A DNA stretch of 64,000 nt from Dactylosporangium vinaceum (GTDB lineage Bacteria > Actinomycetota > Actinomycetes > Mycobacteriales > Micromonosporaceae), in contig NZ_CP061913.1 of assembly GCF_019904175.1 (NCBI RefSeq), positions 4,836,001 through 4,900,000 on the forward strand. Direction: 5' to 3'. The notes beneath the pieces were generated by a model that had not been told where the DNA came from, did no database searches, and was given only the letters and a program-made list of their open reading frames with translations. The stretch's first letter is position 1; each line of letters begins with the position of its first letter. Shown here one piece after another: positions 55,390 through 62,710 of this stretch. The position numbers were made by a program, and so were the translations under genes.

Positions 55390-56436
55390 TCAGGCGCGGT
55401 GCCAGCGCACGGGGTCGGCGGCCGAGGCGCGGACGATGCCCTCCGCGGCCAGGTGGTACAGGTGTGCGAGGGTTTCGGCAAGCGCCATCCGGCGCAGCAG
55501 GCCGCGCAGCGAGTCCCAGCCCCGTGACCAGGTCAGCGCGGCCGCGACCTGCCAGGCCGTGGGCGCTTCCCGGCCGTCGAGCGCGGCCAGGATCTCCGCG
55601 TTGCGCTCGTCGTGATGGCGGATCAGGTCGGCCGCCCGGGCGTCGAGGGCGCGGAAGCGGTACTCGTGCGCCGGCAGCGCCTCGTCCGCGGCGAACTTCG
55701 CGGTCTGGTTCAGGGAGGCCAGGTAGGCGCCGAGCGGGTCGCCGTCCGTGCGGGCGTGCACGCCGATGTTCGGGCTGATCCGGGGCAGCAGGTGGTCGCC
55801 GGTGAGCAGGATGCCCGCGGCCGGCTCGTGCAGGCACAGGTGGCCCGGAGTGTGCCCGGGTGTCCACACGGCGCGCAGCTCGTGGCGGGTGAGGGGGAGC
55901 AGGTCGCCGTCCTCGATGGCCCGGTCCGGCTCGGCCATGTCCATGAGCTCGTCGATGCGCTCCGGCGGCATGGCCAGCTCGCCGGCGTCCGGCTCGGGGA
56001 CGCCGTGGCGCACCAGCCAGCGCACGTCGGCGCCCGGGTCGCGGCCCGGCCAGGCGCGGCGGGGCAGGGTCGCGGCCTCGGCCGGGTGCATGCCGATCCA
56101 GGCGCCGCTCTGCTCGCGGACCCAGCCGCTCATCCCGTGGTGGTCCGGGTGGATGTGGGTGAGCACGATCCCGGTGACGTCGGCGATCCCGGCCCCGGCC
56201 GCCGCGAGCCCCGAGACGAGCGCGGCCCGGCCGGCGTCGGTGTCCCAGCCGGGGTCCACGACGAGCACACCGCCGTCATCGATGAAGAGATAGCTGGAGG
56301 TGTACCGCAGCGGGCTGTCCGGAATCGGGACGGGAACCGACCACACGTCCGGGCGGACCGGCTCGACGGGCGGCAGCACCCGCTCCTGCCACGCGCGCTG
56401 CTGGGCCGTCCCGGTCACGATCACACGTCCGAACAT
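55390..56436 (-). CDS. MBL-fold metallo-hydrolase
   Basis: 348 residues from the ATG at 56436. The zinc motif is LTHIHPDHHGMSGWV (HxHxDH), a second-site His lies in TPGHTPGHLCLHEPAAGILLTGDHLLP and HEYRF near the end completes the ligands. A C-terminal helical extension (TAWQVAAALTWSRGWDSLRGLLRRMALAETLAHLYHLAAEGIVR) resembles the winged-helix tail of lactamase-B2-type (LACTB2-like) hydrolases. It is soluble; the substrate is unknown. Divergent from a Usp-type gene, with about 80 bp between. Confidence 0.9.
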   Translation of the reverse strand: MFGRVIVTGTAQQRAWQERVLPPVEPVRPDVWSVPVPIPDSPLRYTSSYLFIDDGGVLVVDPGWDTDAGRAALVSGLAAAGAGIADVTGIVLTHIHPDHHGMSGWVREQSGAWIGMHPAEAATLPRRAWPGRDPGADVRWLVRHGVPEPDAGELAMPPERIDELMDMAEPDRAIEDGDLLPLTRHELRAVWTPGHTPGHLCLHEPAAGILLTGDHLLPRISPNIGVHARTDGDPLGAYLASLNQTAKFAADEALPAHEYRFRALDARAADLIRHHDERNAEILAALDGREAPTAWQVAAALTWSRGWDSLRGLLRRMALAETLAHLYHLAAEGIVRASAADPVRWHRA

Positions 56437-56515
56437 ACACGCAGGTTCCTGCCTATTTGCGTGTCGTTTTGTCACAGCGGTGGCGGTGGTACCGCACCTT
56501 TGCCAGTCTCAGTGC

Positions 56516-57049
56516 ATGAACGTGCTCGTTTGGCTCGCCGAGGGCACCTGGGCGGCCGCCGCCGAGGCCGCCGCCCGCCACGCTCCCGAGGGTGCGCGCA
56601 TCACGCTCCTGCACGTCGTCGACCCCGCCGCGGCCGGCGACGTCACCGGCGCCTGGAGCGGTCTCATGGGCCGGGGTCACCGCGACCCGGGCCCGGCGAT
56701 GACCGCGCTCAACGACGCCGCCGAACGCGACCTGCTCGCGGCGGCCGCCGAGCGCCTGGGCCGCCCGGCCGAGACCGCCGTGCGCCGCGGCCGCACCGAG
56801 CACGAGGTGGTCGCCGCCTGCAACGAGCTCGGCGCCGACCTGCTGGTCGTGGCCCGCGACGGCGACCGTACGAGGGTGGGGCCGCGCAGTCTGGGGCGGT
56901 ACACCCGATTCGTCGTTGATCATGCCCCCTGCCCGGTCCTGCTGGTGTGGCCGGAGCAGCCCCGCATCACCACCCCGCCGCCGCCACCTCCGCCGGGCGC
57001 GGGCCCGCCGCACCCGCCCCCGCACCCGCCGCACCCGCCGCACCCGTGA
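56516..57049 (+). CDS. universal stress protein with proline/histidine-rich tail
   Basis: 177 residues. The Usp fold covers about 1-150: MNVLVWLAEGTWAAAAEAAARHAPEGARITLLHVVDPAAAGD, ELGADLLVVARDGDRTRVGPRSLGRYTRFVVDHAPCPVLLVWP. The ATP-binding G-x2-G-x9-G(S/T) motif is only partly kept (ARDGDRTRVGPRS), so nucleotide binding is uncertain. The C-terminus is an unusual PPPPPPPGAGPPHPPPHPPHPPHP tail of low complexity, which could bind metal or SH3-like partners. CAGTCT lies six bases before the ATG; no ribosome site. Confidence 0.85.
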   Translation: MNVLVWLAEGTWAAAAEAAARHAPEGARITLLHVVDPAAAGDVTGAWSGLMGRGHRDPGPAMTALNDAAERDLLAAAAERLGRPAETAVRRGRTEHEVVAACNELGADLLVVARDGDRTRVGPRSLGRYTRFVVDHAPCPVLLVWPEQPRITTPPPPPPPGAGPPHPPPHPPHPPHP

Positions 57050-57067
57050 GCCCGCGCACAGGGCACG

Positions 57068-57394
57068 TCACGCCAGGTCGGTCAGCTCGAACGCCGGCAG
57101 GCGGAGGCGCTCGGCGTGCTCGGCCGCGGACAGGACGAACGTGCCGCCGCGGACGTCCGGGGCCCAGCCGTGCCGCAGCCCGTGCTCGATGAGCGCACGG
57201 ACATCGGCGGCGTCCGGGTAGGCGCCGTCGCCCGGCCCGGCCGTGCGGGCAAGCAGGTCGGCCTGGAGCGCACAGCCGTCCTGCTCACCCCAGGCCCGCA
57301 CGCGGATGCTGCGCCCGCCGCCGGCCCGGTTGATGGTGGCCCGCCAGGCGTACAGGCGCCCGTCCACGTGTACCTGCCGCAGCCGTGTCCGCAC
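57068..57394 (-). CDS. conserved hypothetical protein
   Basis: 108 residues from a GTG at 57394, seven bases downstream of a TACGGT hexamer (minus strand) and without a Shine-Dalgarno. The N-terminal half (HVDGRLYAWRATINRAGGGRSIRVRAWGEQDGCALQADLLARTAG) has a strand-rich pattern; the C-terminal half is helical (AADVRALIEHGLRHGWAPDVRGGTFVLSAAEHAERLRLPAF). No family is recognised. Its promoter overlaps that of the divergent gene at 57436. Confidence 0.6.
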   Translation of the reverse strand: MRTRLRQVHVDGRLYAWRATINRAGGGRSIRVRAWGEQDGCALQADLLARTAGPGDGAYPDAADVRALIEHGLRHGWAPDVRGGTFVLSAAEHAERLRLPAFELTDLA

Positions 57395-57401
57395 GGTTGT
57401 G

Positions 57402-57429
57402 ACCGTACCGCGGACGGGGCAGGTAGATT
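57402..57429. promoter_or_regulatory. overlapping divergent leaderless promoters
   Basis: TACGGT on the minus strand (57407-57402) serves the gene starting at 57394, and TAGATT on the plus strand (57424-57429) serves the gene starting at 57436. Both hexamers are six or seven bases from their start codons, and only 41 bp separate the two start codons. Confidence 0.5.
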
Positions 57430-57435
57430 CGCCGG

Positions 57436-58284
57436 ATGAAGACCCCCAACCCGCAGTACGCGCTGCGGCGGGCCGACATCGAGGACGGCACCTGCACCGT
57501 GCCCGACGAGTGTGCCGCGGCGACCCGGGTCGTGCTCGAGCACCGGCTCAACGGCGTCACCCCGGCTCGGCACATCTTCGACACCGTGGCCGAGGACGGC
57601 GGCGACGGCCTCAAGGTGGGCGTCTCCTGGCCCGACGACATTCGTGTGGGTGTACTCGTCAGCGTCCGCTGGCACCCGGCCCGCCACGAGGTCCAGCTGC
57701 GGACCAAGCCGCTGGACGAGCCGCTGAAGCTCGACGGTGTCGCGTACTTCCACGAGTACGACCCGCACGTCGTGACCCACGAGTTCACGCCGGCCAACTC
57801 CAACCGGGGCCGCGTGCTCGACGCCGTGCGCCGGCACGGTCTCGTGTTCGCCGACGGCAGTGCCGTGTTCCCGGAGGCCGACCTGGTGAAGAAGGCCGGC
57901 CTGGGCCGCGGCACCCGCGGGATGTTCCTGCTGCGCAACGCCGTCGACCAGCTGATCCGGGAGGGCTACGTCACCCGCGTCGACGGCAGCCTCGGCGCGG
58001 CCGGCCTCCCGATCTTCCCCGCGGTCCAGGGCGCCGAGACGGTGCCGATGCTGTTCTACGCACCCCTGATCGAGCCCGCCCACCGCCCCGAGCCCGACCC
58101 GGCCGAGGCGTCGAACCGCCACGACCACTGGGTCACCGGGTTCACCCGCAAGCTGCAGCCGGGCACCCGGCCCTCGCCCCGCGCCCTGGCCCTGCACCGG
58201 ATGGCCATCGACAGTGGACAGATCCCGGACGCGCCGCTGCCGGACGGGTACACCTTCGTCAAGAAGCATCACCGCAACGGCTGA
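57436..58284 (+). CDS. conserved hypothetical protein
   Basis: 282 residues. It begins MKTPNPQYALRRADIEDGTCTVPDECAAATRVVLEHRLNG, contains GLKVGVSWPDDIRVGVLVSVRWHPARHEVQLRTKPLDEPLKLDG and YFHEYDPHVVTHEF, then a segment (GRVLDAVRRHGLVFADGSAVFPEADLVKKAGLGRGTRGMFLLRNAVDQLIREGYVTRV) that looks like a winged-helix (replication/regulatory-type) domain. It ends in a basic tail (FVKKHHRNG). No known family is recognised; a nucleic-acid-binding role is possible. The ATG follows TAGATT by six bases. Divergent from a small hypothetical gene. Confidence 0.65.
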   Translation: MKTPNPQYALRRADIEDGTCTVPDECAAATRVVLEHRLNGVTPARHIFDTVAEDGGDGLKVGVSWPDDIRVGVLVSVRWHPARHEVQLRTKPLDEPLKLDGVAYFHEYDPHVVTHEFTPANSNRGRVLDAVRRHGLVFADGSAVFPEADLVKKAGLGRGTRGMFLLRNAVDQLIREGYVTRVDGSLGAAGLPIFPAVQGAETVPMLFYAPLIEPAHRPEPDPAEASNRHDHWVTGFTRKLQPGTRPSPRALALHRMAIDSGQIPDAPLPDGYTFVKKHHRNG

Positions 58285-58304
58285 CCGCGTCGCGGCCGTG
58301 CGGT

Positions 58305-58721
58305 TCACAGTGGTTTGGTGTGCACCACGTCCGGGACCGGCAGGTAGCCCATCGACTGCCAGAACCGCAGCCCGGACGGGTTGTCGGGCAGCACGAACAG
58401 GTTGATCCGCGGGCAGCCGAGCGCCCGCAGCCGCGTCTCCAGCGCGGCGACCAGCTCGCGCCCGATGCCCTGACGCCGCCGCCCCGGGTCGACGGCGAGC
58501 CGCAGGATGAACCCGCGCCGCCCGTCGTACGTTCCCAGCACCACCCCCGCGACCACGCCGTTCGCGTCCACGGCGACCAGGAACAGCTCCGGCGTGCGGC
58601 CGAGCGTCCCCTCGACCTCGGCGCGGGGCAGGACACTGCTGCCGGCGGCCTCCCACAGCCCGGCGACGGCGTCCCAGTCGCCCCACTCGAACGTACGGAT
58701 GTGCAACGTCACGCGCTCCAT
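58305..58721 (-). CDS. GNAT-family N-acetyltransferase
   Basis: 138 residues. The acetyl-CoA loop is in ILRLAVDPGRRRQGIGRELVAALE (RRQGIG), and motif B reads INLFVLPDNPSGLRFWQSMGYLPV, close to the YpeA/RimI-like pattern. The N-terminus IRTFEWGDWDAVAGLWEAAG matches. It converges on the preceding hypothetical gene with 20 bp between stops. The acceptor is unknown. Confidence 0.9.
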   Translation of the reverse strand: MERVTLHIRTFEWGDWDAVAGLWEAAGSSVLPRAEVEGTLGRTPELFLVAVDANGVVAGVVLGTYDGRRGFILRLAVDPGRRRQGIGRELVAALETRLRALGCPRINLFVLPDNPSGLRFWQSMGYLPVPDVVHTKPL

Positions 58722-58840
58722 TGAACAGGTACGGTCGCCGTCACACTGGCCGGGTCACGATCCCGCGGCACCCGGTCCGGTCAGACATGGCACGGCGCCG
58801 GTGGGGCGGACCCCACCGGCGCCGGCCGGACCGTGCTAGG

Positions 58841-61828
58841 TCACACGGTGTACGGGATGGTCACCGCCGACTGGTTCCCGTTGGCGGCCGAGGCGTCGAT
58901 GCGGACCGTGGTCGGCGCGTTGCCGATCGCGTTCCAGACCTCGAGCTTCACGCAGCCGCCGCTCATCGCCGCCAGGGTGCCCGAGGACGAGGCGAGGCCC
59001 ACCGCCTGCGTGTACTGCTCGGTGCCCGGCACGGGATCGGTGGCGAAGTAGCGGTACGTCTCGACCCGGCCGTAGGTGCCGGAGCCGGTGAAGTCGTAGG
59101 AGACCCGGGCCTCGATCCCCTGCCCGACCGTGGAGCCGGCGTCGACGTGGAGCGTGAGCTGGGTCGTGCCGCCGTTCACGCTCCCGGTGATGCCGCACGC
59201 CTGGTACGTCACCGGGTTGTGCGGTGTGCCGTCGTAGTTGCCGTTCGCGGCCGTGACCGTCTGCGTCGTCGCCGCGCTCCCGGCGCTCGTGCTCAGCGCC
59301 GGGCCGGACCGCAGGTAGAACGTGTTGGAGCCGGCCGGCGGAGGCGGCGAGGACGACGGGGACGACGACGGCGACCGGGAAGGCGACGGCGACCGGGAAG
59401 GCGACGGCGACCGGGAAGGCGACGGCGACGTGGACGTCGGCGGCTGGGACGTGGGCGGGTTGCTGGAGCCGTTCCCGCCCGACCACGTGAACGCCCCGGT
59501 CGTCGCGGTCTTCCCGGCGGCCACGGTGAGCGTGCGGCCGTCGGAGAACGTGACAGTCAGCGGTGCGGACGTCAGGTTCGTCGCCGCGTACGTGCGCACG
59601 CCGTTCTTCGTGTACACCGCGTACAGCGGCGTGTTCGCCGTGACCGACGTGTCCACCGTGCCCAGCGCGGCGAGGTTGCGGATCCAGTGGAACGTGTGCG
59701 CCTTGCTCTCGCCTTCTTCCGGGGTGTACCCCGAGTTGGCGCGGAAGTTCGCCAGCGCCGTGTCACCGTTGCCCAGCGCCTGGAACGACCACAGCACGTC
59801 CTGCCACACCGTCGGCGGCCCGCCGTTGTTCGTCGTCATCTCGTTGTAGTTGGTCGCGATGTACGACGGCCTGTACCCGAGGTAGTTGGAGCCGCCGGTG
59901 ATCGGGAGCATGTTGATGCCCTGGATCATCTCCGGCTCGGCGCTGAACCAGGTCGCGTACGCGCCGCCGTCGCCCCAGACCATCCCGACCTCGTTGTGCG
60001 CGAAGGTCGCCGGGAAGTTCTGGTTGGACGAGTCGAACCAGTACTCCTGGATCGCTTGCGCCTGCGTGGAGTAGATGTACAGCCCGGCGTCGCGCACCGC
60101 GGTGTTGCCGGTCGCGATGCCCCACTGGATGAGCGCGTTGGCGAAGTTCATGCCCTCCGACGAGGACTCCTGGTTGTTGCCGGCGCCGAACGACCCGTGC
60201 CCCGACGCCCAGTCGTGCCCGGCGTAGATGTCGAAGTCGCGCAGGAACGGGAACATCGAGTCGGCCCGGTCGGGGTTGTTGGCGTCGCGGATGAGCAGGT
60301 TGACCATCCCGCCGTACGCGCTTGTCGCCGCCCACGCCCGGTCGAACTTGGCGAGCGTCGCCGCAGCCGCGATGTAGTAGCCGTAGTGGAAGTGGTGGTC
60401 GTTGAGCTCCTGGTCGGAGCCGTAGGATGCCGGGTAGCCGATCAGGGTGCCCCACGCCTGGTTGTACACGAACAGCCGCTCCGTCTCGCCGGAGCCCGCG
60501 GTGAACCAGTCGGTCAGCCGGGTCCTGATGGCGCTCAGCAGCGAGTCGCGCTGGGCCGTGCGGCCGAGCTGGTCGGCGATCTCGGCGGCCCGGGCGGCCC
60601 GGCCCAGGCCCTTGCCGGTCCAGTACGTGTCGTTGCCGAACGCGGCGAGCGGGTCGCCGGTCGCGACCTGGTCGAGGTAGCCGCCGAGCGTGCTCAGGTC
60701 CGCGCCCGCGGAGTCCGCGACGGCGGGGACCTCCGGGAGTACACCCTGGAACGGCGTGGCGGTCGTGAACGCTCCCGTGCCCGTGATGACCTTCATCTGG
60801 CCCCGCGGCGACACGTACGTCTGTGCGATCGTGCTCGACCCGGACAGGGTCTTCCACTGGTGCGGGTAGAGCGCGACGACAGTGCCGGAGCCGGTGCCCT
60901 CGCGGGCGGTGGTGGTCAGCGTGTACGTGGCGCTCACCGTGCTCGCGGCCTGGTTGTACGTCCACGCGACGCGCGTGCCGGTCACGTGGTTGTGCGCATA
61001 CTGTCCATAGGTGTTCGCCAGCGACGTGCGGTCGGCGGCAGACGTGGACGTGGTGGTCGGCAGCAGCGCCACCGAGAAGTAGTTCTTGCCGGCGAGCGTC
61101 GAGGTGATCGCGTTGCCGCTGACCGTCCAGGTGGCGCCGGTCGGGGCGTAGGCCATGTAGTCGTGGCCGCGCACGGTGAAGCCGACCCGGTTGCCGCTGT
61201 TCGTCCACACGCTCGGCGCGCCGCCGAACGACAGTTGTGCGTTGCCGCCGCTCGTCTGGGCGTACACGAACGGCAGACCGTGTCCGATCGTCGTCTTGAG
61301 CGTGCGCGTGCCGTCGGACCACGACGGTGTCACGGTCCAGTCGGTCCAGCCGTCGACGAGCGTGTTCGGCGCGTTGAGCCCGGTGACGCCGAGCGTGAAC
61401 TCGGTCGTGTACGGGAAGTGGTATTCGCCGACGCCCGTCGCGGTGCCGGAGATGGACGCCTCGGTGGTGTACGAGACGCCGAGGCCGCCGGCGGACGGCT
61501 GGAACGCCATCGGGTGCGCCTCGAGGGGCAGCGCGTAGTTGCAGTCGGTCCGCTTGAACAGCAGCGACGACCACCAGTCGTTGGTGGGCACGGCGCCGGC
61601 CGGGGCGTTGGCGGTGAGGTACTGCCGCGGGTTCGTCGCGATGCTGCCGCAGCCGGTCGGGCCGGTGGTGCCGGCGGGCTGGGTGGTGGCGTAGGAGCCG
61701 GAGCCGAGCGTGGCGGCTTCGGCGTTGGGCAGGGCGAGGAAGGTGAGAGCACCGGCGATGACGGCGACGGCGAGGGCGCCGACGGCGAAGGGCCGGCCTC
61801 TGAACCTCGGTGTGAGGGCAGCGTGCAT
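58841..61828 (-). CDS. secreted GH81 endo-beta-1,3-glucanase
   Basis: 995 residues from the ATG at 61828 (GGAG upstream). A signal peptide ends near PNAEAA (residue 37). The GH81 catalytic part (about 60-740) includes VPTNDWWSSLLF, PYTTEFTLGVTGLNAPNTLVDGW, ELNDHHFHYGYYIAAAATLAKFD and NNQESSSEGMNFANALIQWG (catalytic Glu region). A linker of TSQPPTSTSPSPSRSPSPSRSP units (18-bp DNA repeats) leads to a C-terminal beta-sandwich of about 150 residues with two or three Cys (LRSGPALSTSAGSAATT ... CVKLEVWNAIGNAPTTVRID), likely a carbohydrate-binding module. It would cleave laminarin- or callose-like beta-1,3-glucans. Two GAGAGCGCTCTC palindromes upstream indicate sugar-repressor control. Confidence 0.92.
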   Translation of the reverse strand: MHAALTPRFRGRPFAVGALAVAVIAGALTFLALPNAEAATLGSGSYATTQPAGTTGPTGCGSIATNPRQYLTANAPAGAVPTNDWWSSLLFKRTDCNYALPLEAHPMAFQPSAGGLGVSYTTEASISGTATGVGEYHFPYTTEFTLGVTGLNAPNTLVDGWTDWTVTPSWSDGTRTLKTTIGHGLPFVYAQTSGGNAQLSFGGAPSVWTNSGNRVGFTVRGHDYMAYAPTGATWTVSGNAITSTLAGKNYFSVALLPTTTSTSAADRTSLANTYGQYAHNHVTGTRVAWTYNQAASTVSATYTLTTTAREGTGSGTVVALYPHQWKTLSGSSTIAQTYVSPRGQMKVITGTGAFTTATPFQGVLPEVPAVADSAGADLSTLGGYLDQVATGDPLAAFGNDTYWTGKGLGRAARAAEIADQLGRTAQRDSLLSAIRTRLTDWFTAGSGETERLFVYNQAWGTLIGYPASYGSDQELNDHHFHYGYYIAAAATLAKFDRAWAATSAYGGMVNLLIRDANNPDRADSMFPFLRDFDIYAGHDWASGHGSFGAGNNQESSSEGMNFANALIQWGIATGNTAVRDAGLYIYSTQAQAIQEYWFDSSNQNFPATFAHNEVGMVWGDGGAYATWFSAEPEMIQGINMLPITGGSNYLGYRPSYIATNYNEMTTNNGGPPTVWQDVLWSFQALGNGDTALANFRANSGYTPEEGESKAHTFHWIRNLAALGTVDTSVTANTPLYAVYTKNGVRTYAATNLTSAPLTVTFSDGRTLTVAAGKTATTGAFTWSGGNGSSNPPTSQPPTSTSPSPSRSPSPSRSPSPSRSPSSSPSSSPPPPAGSNTFYLRSGPALSTSAGSAATTQTVTAANGNYDGTPHNPVTYQACGITGSVNGGTTQLTLHVDAGSTVGQGIEARVSYDFTGSGTYGRVETYRYFATDPVPGTEQYTQAVGLASSSGTLAAMSGGCVKLEVWNAIGNAPTTVRIDASAANGNQSAVTIPYTV
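59368..59431 (-). repeat. 18-bp in-frame repeat encoding the GH81 linker
   Basis: Three near-identical GGCGACGGCGACCGGGAA units encode SPSPSR on the minus strand, preceded and followed by variants. Linker repeats of this sort are common in secreted multidomain enzymes. Confidence 0.85.
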
Positions 61829-61922
61829 GGGTGTGGACTCCGTGGGGTGTGAAGTGGCGGGCTTCCGGGGTCCTGCGCAATCATCCGGGCGGATCACGAC
61901 GGGTGTCAATGGCCAATTTTCT

Positions 61923-61976
61923 GAGAGCGCTCTCTACCAAGAGTCTGAGCTGGTAATTCGCCATGAGAGCGCTCTC
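61923..61976. promoter_or_regulatory. paired GAGAGCGCTCTC operators between GH81 and fasciclin genes
   Basis: Perfect 12-bp palindromes lie at 61923-61934 and 61965-61976, 42 bp centre to centre (about four helical turns), in the divergent region before GH81 (start 61828) and the fasciclin gene (62062). The same core is found within the 20-bp palindrome at 13402-13421. Confidence 0.85.
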
Positions 61977-62061
61977 GCCTCACTCGATCGGAATTCGCAC
62001 CAATCCGGGACCGCGACTGCTCCGAATCTGTGGTGTACGCACCGATTGAAGGAGATTGCTC

Positions 62062-62709
62062 ATGTTTCGCACCAAGTTCGCCGCCGTGGCCGCCGCGACG
62101 GCGCTCGCCCTCTCCCTCGCGGCCTGCGGCTCCTCGGACGACACCGCCGCCCCGGCCCAGTCCTCCGCGCCGATGACGACAGGGGCCCCGATGGCCACCA
62201 CCGGTGCACCGTCGAGCGCCGCGCCGATGGACGCCCAGTTCGGCGCGGGCTGTGCCGCCGTGCCGACCGACCCGGCCAACCCGGGCAGCTTCGACGCGAT
62301 GGCGAAGGTCCCGGTCGCCTCGGCGGCCTCCGGCAACCCCCTCCTGTCCACATTGGTCGCCGCCGTCAAGCAGGCCAACCTGGTGGACTCGCTCAACAAC
62401 GCCAAGGACGTCACGGTCTTCGCGCCGACCAACGACGCGTTCAAGAAGATCCCGCAGGCGGACCTGGGCAAGGTCATGGCCGACTCGAAGACGCTGACGT
62501 CGGTGCTGACCTACCACGTGGTGCCCGGGAAGCTCACCCCGGCCGAGCTCGCCGGCACGCACAAGACCCTGCAGGGCACCGACCTCACGGTGACCGGCTC
62601 CGGCACCAGCTTCACGGTCAACGGCAACTCGATGGTCGTGTGCGGCAACGTGCAGACCGCCAACGCCGTGGTGTACATCGTGGACACCGTCCTGATGCCG
62701 AAGAGCTGA
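62062..62709 (+). CDS. fasciclin-domain lipoprotein
   Basis: 215 residues. The lipoprotein signal ends LAAC with Cys22, followed by a Ser/Ala/Pro/Thr-rich linker (SSAPMTTGAPMATTGAPSSAAPM). The FAS1 domain covers about 65-213: GNPLLSTLVAAVKQANLVDSL, VTVFAPTNDAFKKIP, TSVLTYHVVPGKLTPAEL, LTVTGSGTSFTVNGNSMVVCGNVQTANAVVYIVDTVLMP, with the conserved FAPTNDAF and YHV motifs. It is anchored at the cell surface and probably mediates adhesion. A GGAG site lies seven bases before the ATG. The next gene starts one base after its stop, so the two are an operon; this pairing resembles mycobacterial MPT83/MPB70-type loci. Confidence 0.95.
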   Translation: MFRTKFAAVAAATALALSLAACGSSDDTAAPAQSSAPMTTGAPMATTGAPSSAAPMDAQFGAGCAAVPTDPANPGSFDAMAKVPVASAASGNPLLSTLVAAVKQANLVDSLNNAKDVTVFAPTNDAFKKIPQADLGKVMADSKTLTSVLTYHVVPGKLTPAELAGTHKTLQGTDLTVTGSGTSFTVNGNSMVVCGNVQTANAVVYIVDTVLMPKS

Positions 62710-62710
62710 C

